The notes beneath the pieces were generated by a model. That model saw only the letters and a list, made by a program, of their open reading frames with translations, did not search any database and had not been told where the DNA came from. The position numbers and the translations under genes were made by a program. From the NCBI GenBank assembly GCA_016946835.1, contig JACVTC010000133.1, positions 36,001 through 100,000 of the forward strand: a stretch of DNA of 64,000 bases, given 5' to 3'. Shown in pieces: positions 51,054-62,149 of the stretch; positions within the stretch are counted from its first letter, which is position 1; each line of letters starts with the position of its first letter. Origin of the DNA: Neocallimastix lanati (nom. inval.) (Eukaryota > Neocallimastigomycota > Neocallimastigomycetes > Neocallimastigales > Neocallimastigaceae).

Positions 51054-53045
51054 TTTTTTTTTTTTTTTAATAATTATTAATTTTTAGTTTATATATATTT
51101 ATTATGATTTTATTTTATGCTTTATTTTTTTTATCTTATTTTATTTTTTTAATTATATTGAAGATAGAAAATATTTAGATATTTGATTTATGTGTAATTC
51201 AATGCTTTTTATAATTTTATTTTATTGTTTTTTTTTAATTTATATTTATAATTAAAATATGTAACAATTTTAATATAATTTATCTATACAAACCATTCTA
51301 CTTTGTATATATTGTTATATTTTTATAATTTTTATTAATTTTTGTTTATATATTTTTATTTTTATTATTATTATTTTTTTTTATAGTGAATTTTATTTTT
51401 TTTTTTTTGAAGTGAATTTTATTTTTATATAAAAAAATACTTTATAATATTACATTATTATAATAATAAATTAAATATAACTTTTAATTCTATTTTTAAT
51501 TCTATTTATTAATATATCCCAAATTCCTTTTAAGTACAATAGGAAAAAAAAAAAAAAAAAAAAAAAAAACATTTAACGGCATATTATTACATGATATATT
51601 ATGATATATTATTGTATATATTTATTATTAATTATTAACTATTGATTATTATCTTCATATTATAAATTATTTTTTTTTTATTTATTATCATTTAATTATT
51701 TTTATTATTAATTATACTTTTGATTCATTATTATTTGCCAATTCATTGATTATTCAAAATAAATTTAACTTTAATTATAATTATTTTTTTTATTTTTAAT
51801 ATAAAAATAATAACATTCATTGTAGTATTTTCTGCTTTTTTTGTTTTTTTTTTTAATTTTTTTAATTTATTAATAAAGTTTATATTAATTTATTATTTAC
51901 ATTATAAAAAGCAATATATATTATATATTAATAATATATTACATTTTAAATATTTACTGAATATTAGATATAAAAATTTTTATTCGTTTTTTTTTATTTT
52001 ATATTGAAAAACTTAATATAAATAAATATGAATTAATTTAATGAGTAATATATAAATATAAAAGTAAATAAATAAATATAAATAAATAAATATAAAAAAA
52101 AATAAATAAATATTAAAAATTAAAAGGAATATTAAATATAATACATATTTATTATTAATTCATTGTTTATTATAAAAAAAAATTTTTTTTTCTTTTTATA
52201 TGAAATAAAACAAAAAATGAAAATGAAATATTAATAAATTATATTATTTTTATTATTATTATTATTATTTACAACTATTATTATTATTATTATTTTAAAT
52301 GTATATATAAACATAAAAAAACTTTTTTTCTCAAATCGTTGATGGGATGTATACAGAAAATATTTATATCTATAGTTACTATTGTTTTTTATTATTATTA
52401 TTCTATTTCTATATATTATAAAGTTAATATTACTGTTATAATTATTAATATAATAATAGTGATCGCTAAATAGTTTATAATATATATTATTTATATATTA
52501 TATATACTATATTTATTTTTTCATTATTAACATATATATATATTTGTTATACATTTCAAAAAAAAGAAATATTTATAACAAAAATATATATATTATATAT
52601 TATTTTAAATAATTTTTATTCAAAAAAAAAAAAATATTTATAAAAATTATTTAAAATAATAACATAAATCACAAAATTTTGATTTGAGTTGTGTCACTTT
52701 CTGTTTTTTAGCCATCCCAAAAAATTTTAATTAAAATTCAAATCATAATTTAATGTTCAGTAAAAAAAATAAATAACCATAATTTTAACAAAAATATTTA
52801 GCACAAAAGGATAAAAATTATAAATTATTTTAAAACTAAATAAAAATAAAATATTATAAATTATTTTAAAACTAAATAAAAATAAAATATTAAAAATTAT
52901 TTTAAATGTGAATAAAGACATTCTATTATAGAATGTTAAAATGTGACTTTAATATTTTATGATAGATCATTTTTATTCAATTTAAAACATCTAAAGTAAA
53001 TTGTGTGATAAAAAAACTATACCAAAATAGTTTTTTAATTAAAAT
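51054..53045. other. 2-kb AT-rich intergenic region
   Basis: No gene. It contains a 27-base A run near 51543, a duplicated segment at about 52820-52905 (TATTATAAATTATTTTAAAACTAAATAAAAA-like units) and the hairpin listed at 52598. Confidence 0.6.
52598..52661. repeat. Inverted repeat, 22-bp perfect arms, 20-base loop
   Basis: TATTATTTTAAATAATTTTTAT at 52598..52619 is matched exactly by its reverse complement at 52640..52661. The arms are all A/T, so chance is possible at this composition. Confidence 0.5.
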
Positions 53046-53050
53046 ATTAT

Positions 53051-53194
53051 ATTAATTTAATTTTTATTAATTTTGTAAAAGTTGCTAATTTTATTTTAAT
53101 AATTTCATGAGTTATTTATAGAAAAATATTAAGAATACTATTGGATAATTATAATCATTATCAAATTTTTACATACTAATTTTGACATGTGACA
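53051..53194 (-). repeat. 3' LTR of the 53-59 kb copia element
   Basis: Follows the polypurine tract on the minus strand with TGTCACATG. Matches 58977..59121. Confidence 0.7.
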
Positions 53195-53269
53195 CTCCCC
53201 CTCAAATCTAACTTTTGACAAGTTCAAGAGTGAGATTTGTTTAGTTTATGTCCGAATCATATTTTGGTA

Positions 53270-54600
53270 AGAATGGAATTTCTGAAGTTATCCATAAATG
53301 TATTATTTAGATATTTAGTAAATTCATAAGCAATATTATCATTATATTTAATGTATTTTAGTTTGATTTTGTTATCCTTAATGAGGCTTCGGATATGATG
53401 ATATTTGATATCTATGTGTTTTGATCTTTTATTAATTGATTAACTTTGACAATTATAAATTGCAGCTTTATTATTCACGTGTACTATAACATAGTTCATA
53501 TTAATATTCAATTCATTTAATATGTTTAAATACCATAGTCTATGTTTTGCACAGTCACTGATGCTGAAGTACTCTGATTCTGCAGTGGAAGTTGCTACAA
53601 CATTTTGTAGTTTTGAGTACCAACTAGTTGGCGATTCACCTATCATGAAAATAAAACCTGAAGTGGACTTTCTTGTAATTTCATCACCTTCATAGTCTAC
53701 GTTAACGAAGATTCTTAAATTTCTGTCCTTTGAAAATTTGATTCCATAATTTTCGGTGGTCTTGAGATACCTAAATATCTTCTTCACGTTAAACCAATCT
53801 TCCAATGTCGGGTTATTGTTCCTTCCTTACACCTCTACTCACTGAGAACATAATGTCGGACCTGGTAGACAATGCTAAATATAGAAGATTACCTATTTCG
53901 CTTCGATATGTTGTTTCACTAAAATTCTTACTTCTTAAATTAGTATTTTCAACGGATTTTGTGTTTCTTGTAGGATTACATCTTGTTAAGTTATATTTCC
54001 TAAGTAGTTCTTTTAAGTATCCCCTCTGATGTAAGATATAACCATCGTCTACTTTTTCAAATTTTATTCCAATGACGAAATCCACTTCTCCAATATCTTT
54101 AATTTTATATTTTTTTTTATTTGATCCTTAACGAATAATACATCCTTGTCTTTACCTATAATCAAGATATCATTAACGTATACAGTGATGATACATATTA
54201 TTTCCTTTGTTTCATTTTCCTTTACATAGATAAAAGGTTCACTGACAAGTCTCCTGAAATTCATATCTAGGAGACTATTGTTTAACTCATCGTTCCATTG
54301 GCAGCCTACTTATTTCAAGCTCTCTTTAGTTTCCAATAACCTTGGTTTGAACCATTGTTGCATTCCTCCGGTGGTTTCATATAAATGTCTTCCGTGAGTT
54401 TGGCATTTAGGTACGCGGCATTTATATCGATTTGCATAATTTTGAAATTTCTTTGAACCGCTATTGCTACGATAATATGTAAGAAATCTAATTTTAGTGT
54501 TGGGGAGAATGTGTAGAGGTAGTCGATTCCAAAACGTTGTGAAAACCCTCTGGCAACCAATCTAGCCTTACGTTTTGTGATGTTGCCGTTTCTGTCATGT
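53270..54600 (-). pseudogene. Copia RT and RNase H remnants, inactivated
   Basis: Segments are 54560..54315 (VARGFSQRFGIDY, INAAYLNAKLTEDIY), 54264..54064 (NFRRLVSEPFIYV, YVNDILIIGKD), 54085..53813 (DFVIGIKFEKV, RSEIGNLLYLALSTRSDI) and 53805..53440 (VNVDYEGDEITRKSTSGF, STAESEYFSISDCAKHRLW, VNNKAAIYN). A stop is followed by KRSKHIDIKYHHIR and KYLNNTFMDNFRNS down to about 53270. The RT catalytic pair YVDD is YVND. The first RNase H Asp position is Asn (VNVDY for VDADY). Several shifts and stops also break it. Confidence 0.85.
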
Positions 54601-54976
54601 TTGTATTTGAATTATTAGTTTGTCGTTATCATTGATGTCTGGATTATTAGTTTGTCGTTATCATTGATGTCATTTGAGAGGTTTGTATTATTATTTATGG
54701 GTTTTGGAGTAATATTTTTTATATAGGGATATTCGTTTTGGCTATTTACGAAACTGTCATGAAATAATCTATTCGAAGTGTTAATTAATTTATCGAAATA
54801 ATTGTAAAGATATGATCAATATCTTTATTACTTTAATTAATTTATTGTACATTAAATTATTTAATGTAATTCACGTTTACAAAATAATGCTAATGCATTA
54901 AATTATGTAAAATATATTAATTTATGAAATTAATTGATTTATAAAATCAATAATAACTTTATATTTTTAATAATAT

Positions 54977-55722
54977 TGTAAAGAGTTCTATCAGAAACAG
55001 ATTACAAATAACAAATTTTAACACCAAAATAAAAAAGAACACGTAATAAAAATTCGTTTTTTTAAATAAAATAATCTTTATTAATTAAAAAAATTAAATC
55101 TCTTTTTTGTTATTAACTATCATATAGTCAATAACTAATACATCGATTTAATTATAGAAATTTACATGTATTTATAATTTTTTATGATTATATTATAATA
55201 TATTATTTCTATCTAATTTACATATATTACTATTTATTTATAAACAAAATATTTATTAATAATTTTATTAAATAATAATTAACTAAACTAAACAATAATT
55301 AATTCAATAAACTTTCAACTTATTTACAATAATAATTAAATTCAATAAAAATTCATTTATTAGATACTTATTATATAAATATTATTAATACTAATGTTTA
55401 TATATTTACAATTCAAAACTATTTTTGTAAACTATTTATACTAATTTTAACTATTTAAAACTATTCCGAAATTAATTTTAAAGTATTTTAAACTAACTAA
55501 ACTAAATTAACTAACTAAAATAAAATAACTAAATTAAATAAATTAAATTAACTAACTTAAATAAATTAATCAAAATTATTTAAATAATAATTTATCCTTT
55601 ATGAAAAGTTTACATAAATTTATAATTAATTTTCATATACGTAAATCATAAATTTATGTAATTTTATTACATTAATTAATTATGTAATTATTAATTATTA
55701 AATATTTTATTAAATCTTTACA
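54977..55722. repeat. Solo LTR 1 (746 bp) with AATAT target duplication
   Basis: Starts TGTAAAGAGTT and ends TCTTTACA. AATAT is at 54972..54976 and 55723..55727. About 85-90% similar by eye to 57421..58175, with no internal retroelement sequence between its ends. It inserted into the linker between integrase and RT. Confidence 0.85.
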
Positions 55723-55727
55723 AATAT

Positions 55728-56165
55728 ATAAATTTAAAAAAATATAAGATTAATTTTTAAATAACTTAAATTTTAGTTTAGTTTAATTTTAGTTAAGTTT
55801 AATTTTAGTTTAGTTTAATAATCATAAAAATTAAATAGTAATATATAATTAATAATATTAATAATAAAAGAATAATAAATAAATAATAAATAAGAACTTA
55901 TTCAATTTGAGTCAAAACAAATTGAATAAAAAGCTTATTGAATTAGTTTTAGTTTTTTATAACTTTATTTAATTTTAGATTAGTTTTTGTTTATTTTATA
56001 TTGAATATATGTTTAAATAAATAGAAATTGTATATTATAATATAATTAAGAAAAAATATAAATACATGTAAAATTATTCTATTAAAAAAATGTAGTTGTT
56101 ATTAACTATTTTGCAGTTAATAACTAATAGAAAGAATTTTTATAATAAAAAGATAAATAAAAGAA
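55728..56165. repeat. Diverged, inverted relative of the solo LTRs
   Basis: The reverse complement of about 55780-56140 contains, in order, words also present in the solo LTRs: TTAGTTATTAACTG...GTTAATAAC, TTTTACATGTATTTATA, and ATTCAATAAG plus TTCTTATTTATTATTTATTTATTA. The ends and any target duplication are unclear. Confidence 0.4.
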
Positions 56166-56185
56166 TTTTTTTAATAAAATAAATT

Positions 56186-57220
56186 TCATTTGATTTGTGT
56201 ATTATTATTGATAGTGTTTTTGTTGTTTTTTTGTTTTTTCGTAATTGTAATCTGCTCCATAAGGAACATTTTACAATAATCACTCCCCCTGATTTTGGAG
56301 TATGGTATAAAATTTGAAAATTCGTAGGGGACTCTAGATCGGAGATTAGCATAACTAGGGTTTTGTTCGAAGAATTCGACTTCTCTGGAAAGGATGATTT
56401 GATTTGTATTTATATTTAGTATTTTGTAAGAGGACGAATAAGGATGATAACCGAGAAAGACGCCAGGAAGGGCATTGTTTTCAAATTTATTTCTTAAGGA
56501 CTTGGGAACATAGAAGAATACTCCACAACCGAAAACCTTAAAATGTGAGTAGTCTATATCTTTATTGAAAAGGATCTTGAAGGGTATTTTATTATTAATT
56601 CCAGAATGTGGGAGTCTATTGTTGATATAATTAGCTGTGTCGACGGCAAACTCCAAGAATTGGTGGCACAATTTAGCATCTTTGAGAAGTGCTTTGGTGG
56701 ATGAAATAAGAATTCCGTTTAGTCTCTCAGCGCGGCCGTTCTGCTGTGGGTTATGAGGTACAGTGAATTGGTGAATAATGCCTTTAGATAGGCAGAATGA
56801 GATAAAATTACTGCTGTTAAATTCTTTACCATTATCAGAGCGTATATGCTTAATTGGTTTGTTGAAAATATTATAAATTTCATTTGTCCAAATATGAAAT
56901 TTATTGAAAGTATTATTCTTGCCTTCTAAGAAGTTCACCCAGCCGGAACGTGAATAGTCATCCAAAATTGTTAAAAAATATTCGTTTCCATGAAGGGATT
57001 CTTGTACAAAACCTACGATATCTAAATGAACTAGTTCAAAAGTAGAGGTGCTTTTATTTGCCGATTTTCTGAATGGAAGGTTTTTCATTTTTGAATTGGA
57101 GATATTGGACATTTAGTTTTGATATTTATTTTTAATAGATGGTGTTTTGTGTTGCTTATGTTGAAGTGCCCCAACCGCCTATGCCAAAGATTAATTTTAT
57201 CGATTTTGGTAATATTGAGT
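56186..57220 (-). pseudogene. Copia integrase, core open for 308 codons
   Basis: The open frame 57112..56186 contains LVHLDIVGFVQES (first Asp), HIRSDNGKEFN (second Asp), PQQNGRAERLNG (Glu) and the downstream FKVFGCGVFFYV and GVFLGYHPYSSSYK blocks. Upstream, before a stop, minus-strand sequence near 57150-57180 encodes LWHRRLGHFNIS of the integrase zinc domain. The core itself looks intact. Confidence 0.85.
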
Positions 57221-57420
57221 AGATTTTGGAAGTGAATTTTGTTTTCATGTTTGTGTTTGAAGTTTAATGGAGCATTCGATAACCATACAGGGTAGATGCC
57301 TTGACTGTCTGATTTTGTGCTTATAATGCGATTGCCGTGGTGATCGTAAATGATGACGAAAGGATTGTTGTTGTTGTTGGAGAAAATGATTTTATAATGA
57401 TCTTTTGTTAGCTTATTAAT

Positions 57421-58175
57421 TGTAAAGAGTTTAGAAGAAACAGATTACAAATAACAAAATACACAAAATAGTTTAAAAACACGTAATAAAAAATTCCTTT
57501 TTTAATAAATAATCTTTTATTAAATTTAAAAATAAATCTCTTATTGTTATTAACTATTTGATAGTCAATAACTAATACATCGATTTAAATAATGAATTTT
57601 ACATGTATTTATATTTTTTCATGATTACATTTTAATATATCAAACCAATTTAATATACATATATTACTATTTATTTATAAACAAAATATTTATTAATAAT
57701 TTATTAAATAATAATTAACTAAAACTAAACAATAATTAAATCAATAAACTTTCAACTTATTTACAATAATAATTGAATTCAATAAGAACTCATTTATTAT
57801 TTATTTATTATTTAAATATTATTAATACTAATGTTTATATATTTACAATTCAAAACAAATTTTGTGAACTATTTAAACTAATTATAACTATTTAAAACTA
57901 TCGAAATTAATTTTAAAGTATTTTAAATTAATTAAACTATATTAACTAACTTAAATAAAATAACTAAATTAAATAAACTAAAATAACTAACATAAATAAA
58001 TTATTTAGATTAAATTTATTATCCAAAATTATTTAAATAATAATTTATCCTTTATGAAAAGTTTACATGAATTTATAATTAATTTTCATATATGTAAATC
58101 ATAAATTTATGTAATTTTATTACATTAATTAATTATTATATAATTAATTATAAAAGATTTTATTAAATCTTTACA
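57421..58175. repeat. Solo LTR 2 (755 bp) with TTAAT target duplication
   Basis: TGTAAAGAGTT...TCTTTACA ends; TTAAT at 57416..57420 and 58176..58180. It splits the region between protease and integrase zinc domain. Because its duplication differs from that of solo LTR 1, the two are independent insertions rather than ends of one element. Confidence 0.9.
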
Positions 58176-58180
58176 TTAAT

Positions 58181-58590
58181 TGAGATGATATTTTTGGAAC
58201 CTTTGGAACAAAATAAACATATTTTAATAGTATTTTGTTATTGTTAATGAACCCAAGGAAATCTCCTTTATAAGTTGATTTAATAATTTAAGCATTTGTT
58301 AATATTATATTTTCAACTCATTTTTCAATATTCACTAACAGGTTTGGTGAATTAGTGATACTGATGAACCAGAATTAAGGATCCAGGAAGATATATTGCT
58401 ATTATAATGTTTGGGGTTATTAGAATTCTTATAGATCATGTTGTTCTCTTGTGATATGTTTGTGACTGGAGAGTTCAATTATCCTATTGAAGTTTTCTGA
58501 ATAACTAAAGGTGATGTTTCTTGTTGGAGATGGTTCGGGTTCGTTAATAATAATTAGTTGATTGTTACTTTGTTGTCTTCTCATTTTATT
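58181..58590 (-). pseudogene. Copia gag N-terminus joined to protease scrap
   Basis: ATG near 58586 begins MRRQQSNNQL and FSYSENFNRIIEL, clearly related to the gag start of the 39-46 kb element (FNYSENFNHVTEL). About 40 codons later the homology ends and protease sequence SSWILNSGSSVS appears near 58380. The active-site Asp of DSG is Asn. The rest of gag, including the zinc knuckle, is deleted. Confidence 0.75.
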
Positions 58591-58794
58591 TTTTTATAAT
58601 TTTCAAAAGTTTAGATTAAAAACTAATGATTAAAAGATTATTATTATTTTTTATTTTTGTGGTAATCTCCTTAAAAATGATGGATATATAGAATTATATT
58701 AGATGGTTGTTTGATCAAAGTAATTACATATTAAGGGTAACATTCAGAGTAAATTTTATTGATCTTATAATATATATAAAAAATATATTTTGTG

Positions 58795-58962
58795 TTTGAT
58801 TTTAATGAATTCCACTGACAATTTTCAGCTTTTATTTTAATGAATTCCGTTAATAATATTCAAATTTTTATTTTAATAAATTTCGCTCTAACAATATTCA
58901 TCATTTTATCTTAATAAGTTTCACTGACAATATTCAGCATTTTATCTTAAGTATAAAGTCAT
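58795..58962. promoter_or_regulatory. Leader of the 53-59 kb copia element: four tandem units
   Basis: Four units of about 41-44 bases contain TTTTAATGAATTCC / TTTTAATAAATTTC / TTTTATCTTAATAAGTTTC, followed by variants of ACTGACAATATTCAGC, whose CTGA/TCAG ends are self-complementary. The location between primer-binding site and gag matches the hairpin array of the 39-46 kb element, although the sequences differ. Confidence 0.5.
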
Positions 58963-58976
58963 TGAGACTCTTAATC
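58963..58976 (-). promoter_or_regulatory. Primer-binding site of the 53-59 kb copia element
   Basis: Plus-strand TGAGACTCTTAATC, identical to that at 24176..24189, abutting the LTR. Confidence 0.7.
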
Positions 58977-59121
58977 TATTAATTTAATTTTTATTAATTT
59001 TATTAAAGTTGCTAATTTTATTTTAATAATTACATAAGTTATTTATAGAAAAATATTAAGAATACTATTGGATAATTATAATCATTAGTATCAAATTTTT
59101 ACAAACTAATTTTGACATGTG
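58977..59121 (-). repeat. 5' LTR of the 53-59 kb copia element
   Basis: Same sequence as 53051..53194 with scattered changes. The outermost bases have lost the canonical TG. Confidence 0.7.
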
Positions 59122-59126
59122 ATTAT

Positions 59127-60060
59127 AAAAATTCTAATTTTAAAGAATTATATAAATTTAAAATAGAAATAAATTAACATAATTCATAAATTTATTTTTT
59201 AAATTAATTAACTAAATTATTTATATTTTTTTTTATCAAAATAATTAAATATATAAATATTAAATTTTAATGTTGAACAGAAAATATACAATAAATCAAT
59301 GTAAATATATTTAAATAATATATAAATAGTATTATTAAAAATATATATATATATTTTAATACTATTTTAATACATCATTTAATTATTAATAAAAATTTTC
59401 ATATATATTATATTTAATTTTGACAAAACTGCTATAATATTATTCATATTTAATGATTAGTATCGTAAATTATTTATTTTTTTTATCCATATGTTTCTGT
59501 AACAAATACTAAAATTTGTAAAAGGAAATCTTGATATAGCTGTTAGAGCTATAGCCATGAATCGAACTACTCGAATTCGATTCACACTTAAGCCTACTTT
59601 TTAAATATTTTATTTTCATTGCTTTAGTTAATTCTTTCTGTATTTTCTTTAAGAATTTCATAGAAATTCTTAATAATCAAATTGAATTTTTTATTTTATT
59701 TTATCCTTTCTTTCATTAGTTTCTAATTTAACCGAGAAAATCAGTTTTAAACGATTTTTCTAAGATTCTAAAATTTTTGAAAATCAAACAAAATGTTTTT
59801 CCGTAAAAAGTATAAATATGAGTAAAATTTTCACAAAAGAAATATTTTTTAAATTCGTACTTTTATTAATTAATCAGTTAATAATAAGTAATTTTATATA
59901 TAACAAAATCCAATTAATTAATTAATAAATAATTACTTTAACAAATTTTATTTTAATAAATTAAAAAAACGAATTTTATATAAAACATTCTTAGCTTATT
60001 ATTAATTTTCAGTGTTGCCTATTGTTTTACTAATAAATGGACCACCACTTTACAATTACT
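59127..60060. other. AT-rich intergenic region with one tRNA-like patch
   Basis: Nothing coding. At about 59531-59592 a D-arm-like hairpin (ATAGC TGTTAGA GCTAT) is followed by AATCGAAC and AATTCGATTC, B-box-like words on either strand. It does not fold into a complete tRNA and may be a decayed tRNA-derived element. Confidence 0.3.
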
Positions 60061-60063
60061 GGG

Positions 60064-61840
60064 ATATTCAATCTGTAATTTATATTAATATTTCTACTAT
60101 TTATTTTATTTTATTATTTTATTTTATTTTATTCAATCTGTACTTTATACTCATATTTCAACTATTTATTTTATTTTATTTTATTTTATTTTATTTTATT
60201 TTATTTTATTTTATTTTATTTTATTTTATTTTATTTTATTTTATTTTATTTTATTTTATTTTATTTTATTTTATTTTATTTTATTTTATTTTATTTTATT
60301 TTATTTTATTTTATTTTATTTTATTTTATTTTATTTTATTTTATTTTATTTTATTTTATTTTATTTTATTTTATTTTATTAAATCTGTACTTTATATTCA
60401 TATTTCTACTATATATTTTATATTATTTTATTTTATTCAATCTGTACTTATATTTATATTCTACTATTTATTTTATTTTATTTTATTTTATTTTATTCAA
60501 TCTGTACTTTATATTCATATTTGAACTATTTATTTTATTTTATTTTATTTATTTTATTTTATTTTATTTTATTTTATTTTATTTATTTTATTTTATTTAT
60601 TTTATTTTATTATTTTATTTTATTTTATTTTATTTTATTTTATTTTATTTTATTTTATTTTATTTTATTTTATTTTATTTTATTTTATTTTATTTTATTT
60701 TATTTTATTTTATTTTATTTTATTTTATTTTATTTTATTTTATTTTATTTTATTTTATTTTATTTTATTTTATTTTATTTTATTTTATTTTATTTTATTT
60801 TATTTTATTTTATTTTATTTTATTTTATTTTATTTTATTTTATTTTATTTTATTTTATTTTATTTTATTTTATTTTATTTTATTTTATTTTATTTTATTT
60901 TATTTTATTTTTATTAATACTTTACTCTTTTTATATTACTTCATTATTTATTTTATTTTATTTTATTTTATTTTATTTTATTTTATTTTATTTTATTTTA
61001 TTTTATTTTTATTAATACTTTACTCTTTTTATATTACTTCATTATTTATTTTATTTTATTTTATTTTATTTTATTTTATTTTATTTTATTTTATTTTTAT
61101 TAATACTTTACTCTTTTTATATTACTTCATTATTTATTTTATTTTATTTTATTTTATTTTATTTTATTTTATTTTATTTTATTTTTATTAATACTTTACT
61201 CTTTTTATATTACTTCATTATTTATTTTATTTTATTTTATTTTATTTTATTTTATTTTATTTTATTTTATTTTATTTTATTTTATTTTATTTTATTTTAT
61301 TTTATTTTATTTTATTTTATTTTATTTTATTTTATTTTTATTAATACTTTACTCTTTTTATATTACTTCATTATTTATTTTATTTTATTTTATTTTATTT
61401 TATTTTATTTTATTTTATTTTATTTTATTTTATTTTATTTTATTTTATTTTATTTTATTTTATTTTATTTTTATTAATACTTTACTCTTTTTATATTACT
61501 TCATTATTTATTTTATTTTATTTTATTTTATTTTATTTTATTTTATTTTATTTTATTTTATTTTATTTTATTTTATTTTATTTTATTTTATTTTATTTTA
61601 TTTTATTTTATTTTATTTTTATTAATACTTTACTCTTTTTATATTACTTCATTATTTATTTTATTTTATTTTATTTTATTTTATTTTATTTTATTTTATT
61701 TTATTTTATTTTATTTTATTTTATTTTATTTTTATTAATACTTTACTCTTTTTATATTACTTCATTATTTATTTTATTTTATTTTATTTTATTTTATTCA
61801 ATCTGTACTTTATATTTATATTTCAACTATTTATTTATTT
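60064..61840. repeat. TTTTA satellite with two interspersed spacer families
   Basis: Long arrays of the pentamer TTTTA are broken at intervals by two recurring sequences. One, with TTAATACTTTACTCTTTT and TATTACTTCATTATTTA, occurs eight times (near 60911, 61011, 61100, 61188, 61340, 61471, 61621 and 61733). The other, TCAATCTGTACTTTATATTC and relatives, occurs six times (near 60068, 60134, 60381, 60437, 60497 and 61799). The open frames across it (Phe-Ile-Leu-Phe-Tyr) are by-products. Confidence 0.95.
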
Positions 61841-62149
61841 TATTTTATATACTTGTACTTAATATTATTAAATTCTTTATTTATTTTTTTATTTATTTAT
61901 ATATTTATTTATTTAATAAATAATTGAAAAACTAACTTTTCAAAATTAATATTAAGAATAATATTGGATAATTAATATAATTTTAATTATATAATTAAAA
62001 AATATTTATAAAAATATAGAAATGGAAGAAAATCTAATTATTGATGTGATTTAACAAAAGAAAAGGGTAAATTATTATTAATAAAAAATATAAATTTAAT
62101 TTTTCTTATATAATATAAAAAAATAAATAAATGTATTTATTATTTTAAA
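61841..62149. other. AT-rich spacer
   Basis: No gene. No terminal inverted repeat for the adjacent transposase remnant was seen. Confidence 0.5.

Larger units (their letters stand above)
53046..59126 (-). mobile_element. Decayed Ty1/copia element interrupted by two solo LTRs
   Basis: LTR-like ends at about 53051..53194 and 58977..59121 share a ~144-base sequence (AATTAGCAACTTT..., ACATGTCAAAATTAG on the minus strand). ATTAT flanks both sides (53046..53050, 59122..59126), though the outer termini are altered and the exact limits uncertain. Between them lie a polypurine tract (plus-strand CTCCCCCTC at 53195), RNase H, RT, integrase, a protease scrap, a gag N-terminus and a primer-binding site. 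Most of gag is deleted. Confidence 0.8.

Noticed and set aside
59531-59592. tRNA gene
   Set aside because: Only a D-arm-like hairpin and B-box-like words. No complete cloverleaf or anticodon arm.
60012-61015. Two long Phe-Ile-Leu-Tyr frames
   Set aside because: TTTTA satellite read in frame, with no other coding signal.
60064-61840. CRISPR-like repeat/spacer pattern
   Set aside because: The recurring parts are the spacers as well as the pentamer. Unit sizes vary, sequence is AT-only and the context is eukaryotic.
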